From assembly GCA_033439255.1 (NCBI GenBank), contig CM065884.1, positions 1,798,001 to 1,862,000 of the forward strand: a DNA stretch of 64,000 nucleotides. The letters run 5' to 3'. A model generated the notes under the pieces. That model searched no databases, was not told the origin of the DNA, and saw nothing but the letters and a program-made list of their open reading frames with translations. Source of the DNA: Hericium rajendrae (lineage: Eukaryota > Basidiomycota > Agaricomycetes > Russulales > Hericiaceae). A program made the position numbers and the translations under genes. This document shows positions 26,998 to 36,079 of this stretch, piece after piece. Positions within the stretch are counted from its first letter, which is position 1. Each line of letters opens with the position of its first letter.

Positions 26998-27774
26998 CTA
27001 AAGTAGGTGAATGTCGCTCAAACGTGCCACAAGAAGACCTTTGCCAGGGCCACCACCGCTGTATGGTAGGCTCCCGACGCTGAAGCGCACGCGCGCGCGC
27101 TGTCCGGGAGACAGTTGGTCCAGCAGCTCCGGAATGGAGGCCGGCGCCGGCTGCAGCTGCAAGCCTTGAGCATTGAAGACCGGGAAGACATTGCAGTGCT
27201 GAGGAGAGAGATGTGAGCACTGAGCAGCCAGCAGCAGACATCCTGGCAGTAGCTGAAGCACAGAACTCACCGAGTTGTCGTGCAGGGGCCACCATGTTAA
27301 GATGGAAAGCACCGGCCCGAACATGTGCAGGTCCAGAGAGCGGTCACCCGTGTAGAGCGCTGCGGTAGAGCATTCTTCGCGGGCGAGCCAGCCGACGTCC
27401 GTGAGTTGACGAGCGGTTTGCTTCCACAGCCCGAAGTCGGCGCTCTCGGTAGGCGGCGCCGTGACGCAGAGGTTTGCAATGCGGACTCCGCATCGGTCGC
27501 ATTCAGCGTGGTCGCACATGTTCGGGCGGCCGTTGCTGAAAAGCTGCGAGCAGTTAGCTCGATTCAACGAGCCCAGCCCGCCATCCTCGAGCTTGCCGAT
27601 CACCTCTAATTGGACTGGCTGACGGTAGATTGCACGGGGTGGGCCTGGGACGATGAAAGAGTCGCAGTAGACTCGAGGGCGAGCCGCGCCAGGGAAGCGA
27701 ACCAATTGGCGAGGGATATCATTATCAGGGATATCCTCAACCTCGTTGAGATCTTCGAGGGTAGAGGAATGCAT
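26998..27774 (-). CDS. Unrecognised Cys-containing protein beside Crypton copy 1
   Basis: The ATG at 27774 (MHSSTLEDLNEVEDIPDND) opens a frame that continues to a stop at 26998, with one likely intron near 27270-27198. Visible stretches are PRVYCDSFIVPGPPRAIYRQ, CDHAECDRCGVRIANLCV (a cluster of five Cys and one His that could bind zinc), LWKQTARQLTDVGWLAREEC, LHMFGPVLSILTWWPLHDN and, after the intron, NVFPVFNAQGLQLQPAPA and LSPGQRARVRFSVGSLPY. The last part alternates hydrophobic residues like a small beta barrel. I know no family with this order. It lies about 300 bases beyond the 3' end of the recombinase gene, in the same orientation, so it may travel with it. Confidence 0.5.
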   Translation of the reverse strand: MHSSTLEDLNEVEDIPDNDIPRQLVRFPGAARPRVYCDSFIVPGPPRAIYRQPVQLEVIGKLEDGGLGSLNRANCSQLFSNGRPNMCDHAECDRCGVRIANLCVTAPPTESADFGLWKQTARQLTDVGWLAREECSTAALYTGDRSLDLHMFGPVLSILTWWPLHDNSVSSVLQLLPGCLLLAAQCSHLSPQHCNVFPVFNAQGLQLQPAPASIPELLDQLSPGQRARVRFSVGSLPYSGGGPGKGLLVARLSDIHLL

Positions 27775-28067
27775 GTGGCCTGGGTGCGATATCAACGATG
27801 AGCACATGCAATGAAGTATTTGTTTTCGAATCCGTGTGCTTTCATCCTTGCCAAAACCCGGGTGGATACCTTGGATTTGCATCCGTCGTGCGACACACGG
27901 CGGGGCTTTTATTGGGCCTGCACAGAGCCCTCGGGTTCTCGAATGGGAACAAAACATTTAGGATTGATCATATGTGCTACAGCTAGTTTGACTTGTACAG
28001 TAATCAAATATACTCGATAATTTATGCTACAAAGTCAGCAAGTAAAACGAAACAAAAAAAAACACCG

Positions 28068-31000
28068 CTATGTAAATGACCGCGCCCGCTCGAGGATCTC
28101 TGCCTCCGCGTTCAGCTTCGTGCTCTGCAAGTACTCGCAGAACTTGCGCGAGCCGTACATAGCGTACTCCGTGCGCAGAAAGCGGAGCGCGAGATCCACA
28201 TCCCATCGCGGCTTGCTGGACAGCTTCTGGATCAGCGCGATCGCTTTCTTGCGCCGCCCCCACTCAGTCTTGACGCCCGAGACATTTCCCCTCCACTTCG
28301 GTCCGAATTGCTCCTCGAGTTCGCGCACCGGCAGGTAGCCGTTGAGGCCCACCGTGTACTCCGTCCAGATGTCGTCGATGGTGGCGGCCGTCTGCATGAC
28401 GTACGAGGGCACGTAGATGCCAGACACAAGCTGCCACGGGTGCTGCACGACGGGCCTGTCGCCGTAGCGCTGTCGCAGCTCCTCCCGCTTCTTCCAGCGT
28501 GCATCAGGTGTTGTGGACGGGAGCGGGTTCGACGGCAGCCATGGCGCTGATTGCGCAGGTGCGACAGACGGCGGCGGCGGCATAATGCCGAATGCCGTCG
28601 CAGGTGGGTGTGCAGGGAATGCAGCAGCTGGGAGAGCGGGCTGCTCGGCATGCATCGGGGCAGAAGTGGAGGTGGAGGCGCCAGGCACGATAGCTGCCGT
28701 CGAGGTGGAAGCGGCAGCCGCGGTCGTCGAGACGGTGGCATCAGGGACTGCATGAAAACACAGCTGAGATCAGCAGGGGCCCGCAAGGATCAAGATATAA
28801 TTAAGTAAACCTACCCTGGCGTCGTTTGCGAGACGAACGCGCCCCGTTCTGCATCTGCACCTCAGCCATGAACTGGTGCATGCGCTCGGTCAGGTCGTTG
28901 TGACGCGCGCGGCTCTCCATGCGCTCCTGCTGCAGCTGCAGCGCCCAGTCGGTCGTGATGCCCTGCATTGTCTGTACTATGGCCTGCGGCAGGTTCTGGA
29001 AGGCCACCTGAGCTTCGCGTTCGGCAGCAGCGATCCGCTCACTCGCTCCCTCTGCGAACGTACGGAAGGATTGCGAGTTGAATGGCGGCAGATTGAAGAT
29101 CGGGTAGCTCGAGTTGCGACAGTAAAGGATGGCGGTGTCTTGCAAGAGCACACGGCGAAACCAGAGCATGACCTTCAGGAAGTTCTCGAGGGCGATGTCG
29201 ATCGCAACGCGGGTCTGCTGCACACGAACAGCAAGTGCCCGCTGCTCGTGCTCCACCCACGGGAAGACCAGGCAGAGGAGGTCATCCGGGGGCTCTGTCG
29301 TGATGCCTCGGCTTCAGCAAGCGGCCTCCGCATGAGATGGGAGGGAAGCGGCACTCACCGAGCACGTCGCGCGCAAGAAAGTATGACGATGGCTGCTGGC
29401 CGTTGAACATCGCCGACGCGAGGAGCACGTCCAGCGGCATGGCACGGTCGTAGCAGCCGCGAACGAGCCGGACTCGCTCCAGCCGCCCATCGCCTTCGTG
29501 CTTGCGATCGAGGCCCCATAACTGCAGGTGTTCTGTGCGCCGTAGTGACGAGAGGCATGCGTGACCTTCGAGATTGAGACCTCGTTCTCGAGGTGCATGT
29601 GTTTCATGCGATTGTAGTGGTCTAGCGGCCAAAGGCACAAGGCACCGGTCAGCTCCATTCCTTTCGCACACAGCAGGAGGTGACTGAGGTGCTCACTGTC
29701 GTAGGTCATGGCCTTGCTGATGTCCTTCGCATAGAACAGGTGGTACGAGTACCAGTCGCGGCGCCCGAACTCACCGAACTCCTTGTCATTGAAGTCCGGT
29801 GCGAAATCGGGCACGGGCTTCGACAGGACATGGAAGTGGGCCCAGAAGAGCCAGGCCATTGCCCCGACAGGGCAAAGCTCGACGAGGCGGTGGCGGATGA
29901 GGCCGTGCTCGTCAACACGGCCTTGTTGGTTGTGCTTGGCATTGTCGGAGAGGATGCCGAGCACCTAGACAGGAGCCCGACAGTCAGCAACAAGCAGACA
30001 CACAGCACAGCAGCGGGCAGACTTGCCTGCAGTCGATAGCCTGGCGAGATGTCGGGCACCGGAGCATGCGTGACGAACAGGTCCGACCACTCGACGTTGC
30101 GGGTACTGTCGCCACGGAACGCCGTGCCCGCCGACACGAGCAGCATCGCACGGTCTCGGAGGTGGAGGAAGACTTGGTCTGCCGTTCTCGACGTGGACAG
30201 GCACCAGAGGGAGCATTTCTGGAGCTCCTGCGGCATGTAGGCATCTGCAAAAATGGGCACGGGCATCAGTGTCCGCTATAGCGCTGCCGCTGCCGCTGCT
30301 GCTGAAACGAGCATCGCGAAGGGGAGGGGGAGGGAGGACTGACCGGAGGAGGTGCCGCTCGCCTTGAGGGCATTTGCGGTCTCGTTGCGACGAGGCTCGT
30401 TGTGACGGACGGAGCGTTCGAGCTCCGAGATGCGGGCATCGTCACGCAACTTCTTCTGAGCCTCGGGATCGTCCTTGTACAAGTGAGAGAAGTTCTTGCG
30501 GTACTTCTCCAAGGCGTTGACCACGCCGGAGATGTGGGACGCGCCAAGCGACGAGCCGGCGATCGTCTCGTTGCTGCCATGCTTGCGCTGCGACGAGGGG
30601 AAAAAAAGGGGGGGTCATGTCAGCATACAAAGACGGGCAGCATCCACAGTGCCAGCATGCTTACCTTCTCGCGCGTGGTCTCATGTTGAAGGAAGAAGGA
30701 GACCTTCATGGCCGTGATCGGCAGCGCCGGGATCACGGCCTCGATCTCGTGCTTCGCGAGGAGGTCGGGCACGTTGGCAGCCCACCACTTGACGTAGTTG
30801 TTGTAGATCGCTTGGTACTTTGTGCCCGTCGTGGTGTCGGCATGCAGGCGGGTGCTGAGCTCGAGACGGAGGTCGTGCGACTCCCTCTCGAGGCGCTCGA
30901 ATGCCGCACTCTCGGCCGGCGTGCCAGTGCCAGTCTGTACCACACAGGGCACAGCAGGGGGAAGGGGCGGCACGGCAGGGCTGCCACTGCTGCTCTTGCA

Positions 31001-31405
31001 CTGCAGCAGCGAGGACGGCAGCTGCGGCCGCTGTGGAACCGAGCGCGAGCGCGCGATCGCGACCGGCGCGAGCTGCGATCTGTCGAGCACGTCCGGGAGA
31101 ACAGACGGATGCGGCGCGGGAATGGACATAGACGGATGAGGCGCGGGAACAGTGGGACGCGGCGCAAGGAGCTCGGGAAGCTCGACGGAGGCGCGGCGCG
31201 GCATGGGGAATGCGCGCGCATTGCTCCCCATGCACGTGTCCAAATCCGGCGGTATGTCGGAACCACTGGCAGGCGACGGGCAAAAGGCAGGCCCGCGGGG
31301 GGGGCAGCAGCTGAAACTGCATGCATGCGCAGCAGCGCGTCCGGAGATGGGTCGCAGAAAACGAACTGGATGGGCTGGAACGGGTTGGCCGCCATTGGGG
31401 TGCAA
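28068..31405 (-). CDS. Crypton-type tyrosine recombinase with GCR1-like C-terminal domain, copy 1
   Basis: This is the recombinase of a Crypton-like DNA transposon, which would cut and rejoin DNA through a covalent tyrosine intermediate. Reading leftwards from about 31405: a Pro/Ser-rich N-terminus; a helical core-binding part (TGTKYQAIYNNYVKWWAANV, ITAMKVSFFLQHETTREK); the first catalytic Arg region (RDRAMLLVSAGTAFRGD); SDNAKHNQQGRVDEHGLI; then HASRHYGAQN (the H-x-x-R box), AMGGWSESGSF and CYDRAM with the probable nucleophile Tyr. A helical region (about 29256-28830) and a low-complexity linker lead to a GCR1_C-like domain (DIWTEYTVGLNGYLPVRELE, FGPKWRG, RRKKAIALIQKL). About six introns separate the blocks. 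All blocks read without stops, so the gene may be active. The exact start is unsure; element ends were not identified. Confidence 0.85.
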
Positions 31406-31559
31406 TGCAACGGGCGGGCAGGGGGGCTGAGCGGGCTCGCGGCAAGGAGGGGGAATTGGGCCCTGCCGATTGATAAGTTAGATAGATAAATAAATATGGC
31501 TGGCTGCCAGAGAGCGCGAGCGAGGGAGCGAGTGTGCGTGCATGCACCGTGGTGCGCGC

Positions 31560-32576
31560 TGATGTGTGGACCCTGGGAATGGAGGCGGCAGCCAAAACCA
31601 AAACCAACAGAGTACCGGGGGGTGCGAGGGGACCAAGTATCTCAAGAGGGGAGCGCCGAGACGTGTAGCTGACGGGTGATCGTACTACGGGTAGGGGAGC
31701 AAGGCCGCGGAGGGCGAGCTTGCTGCGCGCGGGCGACTTCCGACACGGCTCTGCTAGGGACGATGACGGTACGACAAGACTCACGGGTCTTAGGTGATAC
31801 GGCTTGTAGATAACGGCACAGCGACGAGTACGACGAATATGATGAGCGACACGAGAAAGTGAGAAGAGCTACGTCTGAGACGTGCTTAGAGACTGGGGTG
31901 AGAACGTCAAACGGCGGGCTTTGTGAGATCTGAGCTCTGAGGGGAAAAAGGCAGATTCCGTTCCCATTCTCTAAGTCAGTAGCTACGGTACAAATGGGCA
32001 AGGCCGCCTCTGGCGGCCCGGCGCGACTCCCTACGACAACCTCCCGCTGACCGACCCAATCTCCAATTCCTTCCTGATCCTGCCTGCTCCGGGTCCCTTG
32101 GCGAGTGGAGTCGTTGCGACTCGGCCCGTGCAGGGCAGAGGGCGTGCGCGTGGTACGAACGAATCAAAGGTGCCGCCTTACAACGTCGCCCGGGCGTGCG
32201 TCAGGAACGGCGGGCACGTCGAGCTGGAATGGCTGGGATGACGTCAGTAGCGCACTGTCGCGGGCGCGCCGTGATCCGGGGGCGTGTGGGCGTTCGAGGG
32301 CGCGTTGATTGAGCCGGCTGGTTCTCTGGGCGCGCTTCTGTTCCTGTGCCGCTGACTCGTCCGGCCGGTTGATCTCCTGCCCGTTCGGTGCATCGGACCA
32401 CGGGACGCCGGCTTTAGTCTGACCCGGTCGGTCCCGAACCCGTGGGGGCGCTTGTCCTGTGCGGGGAGCAACGTCGCGGTGGGCGGACTTGGTGCGGCTG
32501 AGGTGAAGTGAAGCGGGACGGGCAAGGAGGCGGGGAGTGGGCAATGCCGTTGCAAGGCGCGCTAAAGGGCGCATCA
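31560..32576 (-). repeat. 3' LTR of element 1
   Basis: 1017 bases, about 99% identical by eye to 42689-43707. I count about eight small differences, for example in G-run lengths near 31640 and 32190 and around 32266. In element sense it starts TGATGCGCCC and ends ACACATCA. The polypurine tract abuts its inner edge. Confidence 0.92.
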
Positions 32577-32616
32577 TTCTCCCCCTAACTGAAAATTTAG
32601 ACTCTCCGTAGTCTAA
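32577..32616 (-). other. Hairpin plus polypurine tract, copy next to the 3' LTR (element 1)
   Basis: In element sense: a perfect 7-base-pair hairpin (TTAGACT, 6-base loop, AGTCTAA), then AAATTTTCAGTTAGGGGGAGAA cut here by its role: a T run, CAGTTA, and the purine tract GGGGGAGAA, which touches the LTR. This is the normal site for the plus-strand primer of reverse transcription. Confidence 0.8.
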
Positions 32617-32702
32617 TCTGGAGCCCCATGAGGGATTCGGGCGCGGACATGCGTGAAGCCGATTGTGCGACGGCGCCCTGGGCGGGTGTGCTGCAGCGAG
32701 CC

Positions 32703-32710
32703 TATAAAAG
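32703..32710 (+). promoter_or_regulatory. TATA box of the antisense cargo
   Basis: TATAAAAG lies about 65 bases before the ATG at 32774, on the strand of the cargo genes and just inside the 3' LTR and polypurine tract. This is a canonical core promoter spacing and supports separate transcription of the cargo. Confidence 0.65.
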
Positions 32711-32773
32711 GCATCTACGCCCCGGGAGGGCACTCAACTCTGAGCCATCTTCGCGCCCGGCAGTCTTGTCCCG

Positions 32774-33526
32774 ATGAACACCTTCCTTGATCAAGTCTTC
32801 CGCCAGAAAGTGACCTGGCTCCTTTCGGAGCGCTCGTGGACCCCGCTCGATGCGTCCACGCTGTCCAAGCGCGATGCGGTCATCCGGGAACGCGAGATCT
32901 GGGGTCGAGACCTCATGGTCGCCGTAGTACGTCCAAGCTCGTTTGCGGCGTTGTTGCGTACCTGCTAATTCTCGGGACTCCAGAAGGACTACCAGCGCTA
33001 CGCTGGCGCCATCGACGTGGGTCTGCAGGATGACATCACGCAGATGTCGGACCACTTCCTGTCCGAGGCCGCCCGTGCGTCCGGGAAAGTCCGCCGTTGG
33101 CTCGACTGGGGTTGGTACCTCATGCCGTCGCTGAAGCGCGAGTGGCTTGATTCCCTGAAGCACCATCAGGTAGATGCCGCGGACCGCCTGTCCGTGGCCG
33201 AGTCCGAGCTGTGGGAGACGCGCCGCGCGGTGGCCCTGGAGGAAATCGATATCACCTGCCGCAAGTACCAGTATGACGTCATAGACGCGGAGGCCTGCAA
33301 GCGGGCTCTGGAGCCGTTGTTCGCCAGGCTGCATCAAGCGGTCTCCGCGCCGGAGTTGCCGTGGGAAGACGCCGGGGGAGAGGTGAGCGAGGATCCGCAT
33401 GAGCTAGAGACGATGCACCGCCTAGTGGCGGAGGCACTCGACTTGGCCGAGCTGCTGCGGCTTCCGCCCTACCGAGCAGACGAGGAGGGCGCCCGTGACA
33501 GGGTCGCGGGAGGGGCCGCGGATTAG
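32774..33526 (+). CDS. Antisense cargo gene A of element 1, unrecognised helical protein
   Basis: Two exons, 32774-32926 and 32984-33526, joined in phase 0. The intron has donor GTACGT, branch CTAAT and acceptor CCAG, and carries an in-frame stop if not removed. The product is 231 residues: MNTFLDQVFRQKVTWLLSER at the start, then IWGRDLMVAVKDYQRYAG, RRWLDWGWYLMPSLKREWLD, AADRLSVAESELWETRRAVA, ALEPLFARLHQAVSAP and LAEALDLAELL-like helices. It is rich in Arg, Glu and Trp, has no Cys cluster or membrane segment, and ends with an acidic stretch and GGAAD. No family is recognised. It lies within an LTR element on the strand opposite gag-pol, downstream of a TATA box, and is followed 300 bases later by cargo gene B. 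Confidence 0.75.
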
Positions 33527-33831
33527 TATAGTACGATGTACGCCGGTGGCGAGCATGCCTCGCCGCTCAATTGAACTATTCTGGTGCCAAGGCGCACTAT
33601 GCTGTCTGTGGGACTTGCCTGTCGTTGAATAGGCTTCCTGTTCGCGAGACGCGGCTGAAATGACAAATGGGCGCCAATCGGGGCCTGAGATCCTGATTGA
33701 GTCCGAAGCGACAACTGTTTTGGCCGGGTGCCCGCGTCGCGGGCTTCTGCGCGAAGCTGCGAAGCTACCTGTATGCGGGGGCTTCTCCGGAGGCAATTCG
33801 CCAGGCGCTTCCGTCTTGTCGCGGAGTCCTT

Positions 33832-35616
33832 ATGAACACTGAGTTGCGAGGCGACTCGCTCCTCAGCACCTCGTCTCCCATGGCTCGCGCATACGTCGAC
33901 AACCGCCCCAAGGGTATTCAGGCTCTCGAACGCCTCTTCGGGTCAGGCCACCCGCGCGAAGGCGACCCCGGCAATGTCTGGGCAGAGTGGATCACCCAGG
34001 TTGCCAGTTGCTTGGTGAGTCCGCCGGCGCACGTTTTGCTTCCGTCCCCGCTGACCACCACTCCTGACAGGGCCCTCTCTTGAGGTCGTCGACCCACCTC
34101 GACAACGATTTCTTCCGTCGCGGGATCGCCGACGCCCGTGTAGTCTTCAGCCGCCTCGAGCTGAAGTCCGACCGCAAGTGGGGTGCCAAGGTGCTCGACG
34201 TCTTCGAGCCCCCCGAAGACCCGACCGAGACAGAGGACCGGGAGACCGACAAGCTCGAGGAGAGCGACGACGACACCCCGCTCGCGGCCGCGACACCCAA
34301 GGGCAAGGGGCCCGCGCAGGTCGCGCCCGTTTCAACGCGCAAGACAGGGCCCCCTAAGGGCAAAAGGGCGGCCGTGCCAACCAACGAGACCCCGCAGGCC
34401 TCGTCTTCCACGCGCACCAGGGCTCCGTCGCCGCCCCGCTCGCAGACCGGTGAGCAAGACCGCCTCGAAGTCGCCGCCCTGTTGACCGCCACCGGTGTCG
34501 TAGACGCGTCCGCCGAGCGGGACGTAGACCCGGCTCTGGACGCTCCAGTGTCCGCCGCGACTCGCGCGGCCAAGCGCAAGGCCGTAGCACCTGTCGAGGA
34601 GGAGGAGGCGGGGGACGAGATTGTCGAAGTGCCCCCGCCGGCGAAGAGGGCGCGTACGGGGCCGGCTGGCGCCGTCGCTGCGAACGAGGGGAAAGGGAAG
34701 GCCAAGGCCAAGGAGCCCGATGAGAAGTGGGGTCCGGTAAGTACCCATCTCCTCCACCTGTGCTCGACGCTAATTTTCTGTTTGCGTAGTGCCTGCCCGA
34801 GCAGTGGTGCACCGCGTGCATCAACGAGGGCAAGGAGTGCCTCCGCCGGGTCCTCCCTGCGAAGAACGTCGGGCGCGCGAAGCACGAGCGATGCTGCGAG
34901 TGCAGCGAGAAGCGCACTTCCTGCCTCGCCTGTGTCGACCTCAACGCGCATCTGACGCGGATGGGTGCGCCCGTCGTGGATCCCGTTGCCGCGCGCGCCG
35001 CTGTGGCTTCTTCTGGTCGCGACCAGGTGGCCGACTCCCCCGTGGTCTTGCCGGGGATACCAGACTCCGCGGGCGCGCTCCGTAAGTCGCTACCCCACTG
35101 TTGCTACGCGTTTGCTGACCGGGTGACCGTCCTACAGCCCCGTTCGAGGCGCTCGCATCTCGCCTTCCGTTCCCGGTCTCCGACGGCTTCCGTCCAGGGG
35201 CCTGGGACTACGTCGACCCCTACGCGTGCATTCCGCGCGATTCGTCGCTCCGCCGCACCCTGCTCGCGGAGACCGAGCGGCAGCTCGTCGGTTTGTACCT
35301 CCAATGCATGTCGAACCACGGCCAGATCCTCGCCGTCGAGAGGCTCGTCACGGCCCTCTATACGGGCATGCGCGGCGAGTATATCGCAGCGGAGGTGGAT
35401 GAAGAGGGCAAGGTCGCCAAGGACGAGCCTGCGGACGCCGCTAGCGACGCAGAGGAGGAGGCCGCGGCGAGTCCCACCGCGGGTCCGTCTTCGCGCCCGC
35501 TCGCGAGGGAGTCCCCCGTTCCTTCGGTCGAGGGTCCTGGTGAGCCGTTGGAGCCGATGGCGGCTCCTGTCGCTGAGGTGGCCGCGTCAGAGGAAGTCGT
35601 GCCGGCTGACTCCTGA
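33832..35616 (+). CDS. Antisense cargo gene B of element 1, protein with a Zn2Cys6-like cluster
   Basis: Four exons join with correct phase: 33832-34014, 34071-34736, 34790-35081, 35138-35616 (donors GTGAGT, GTAAGT, GTAAGT). The protein has about 539 residues. The N-terminus (MNTELRGDSLLSTSSPMARA, YVDNRPKGIQALERLFGSG) is followed by a long acidic/basic disordered region. Exon 3 has CTACINEGKEC, then 17 residues, then CCECSEKRTSC, i.e. C-x2-C-x6-C ... C-x2-C-x6-C. This is the Zn2Cys6 DNA-binding pattern with a longer linker than the usual 5-12. Exon 4 has FPVSDGFRPGAWDYVDPYAC and a helical stretch RTLLAETERQLVGLYLQCMS, then an acidic tail ending VVPADS. A DNA-binding regulator is the best inference; the target is unknown. 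The frame is fully open, suggesting selection. Confidence 0.78.
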
Positions 35617-35639
35617 CGAGCGGGGCTGTCGCTTTGCGT

Positions 35640-35745
35640 GGGGAGGGAAAGACCCTCCCCTTTTAAATTTGCTATCTTGTTTTGTCGTCGTGGAAGTTGT
35701 CGCATACGTTTTGTGTTGCCCGGGCCTTAGGCCCGGCTTTTTACT
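35640..35745 (+). terminator. Two GC-rich hairpins with T runs after cargo gene B
   Basis: An 8-base-pair hairpin, GGGGAGGG/CCCTCCCC with loop AAAGA (35640-35660), is followed by TTTTAAATTT. A second, CCGGGCC/GGCCCGG with loop TTA (35720-35736), is followed by CTTTTTAC. Both sit between cargo gene B and the end of pol. They could limit read-through between converging transcripts; this is inference. Confidence 0.4.
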
Positions 35746-36044
35746 ATAGGTCGCTCGTAATCGGGACGCTGAGTCCTACTGTATCGTTGCTCCTGCCGAA
35801 TGGGAGCCCATCTTGAAGTCTGAACCTGTGTGAATCTAAAGGGGAAAACCAGAAAGAAACAAAGTCGCCCCAGGCGATCTTGTCAGGGCCTATACGATTG
35901 GTGAAGGTAACATCTGAGTGGTGGATGGTATGAAGATCGCCCAAGGCGAGTTTGTCGAAATGCAAGTAACAATAGATTTATTTCGTGCGTGTGGGTATTG
36001 GTGGGGCGTCCAAGGTCGTCGACACGCTTGACTGACGGCCTCTA

Positions 36045-36079
36045 CTCCCCCTAACTGAAAAATGGACTGCCCTCAGTCC
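36045..36079 (-). other. Hairpin plus polypurine tract, copy at the end of pol (element 1)
   Basis: In element sense: hairpin GGACTG, loop AGGG, CAGTCC, then a T run, CAGTTA and GGGGGAGTA. It is the same module as at the 3' LTR but 3.5 kb away. The pol stop codon TGA (36073-36075) lies inside the hairpin. Confidence 0.75.

Noticed and set aside
30617-31489. Open frame opposite the N-terminus of Crypton copy 1
   Set aside because: Shadow of a Pro/Ser/Arg-rich coding region on the other strand; no start context, splice signals or family.
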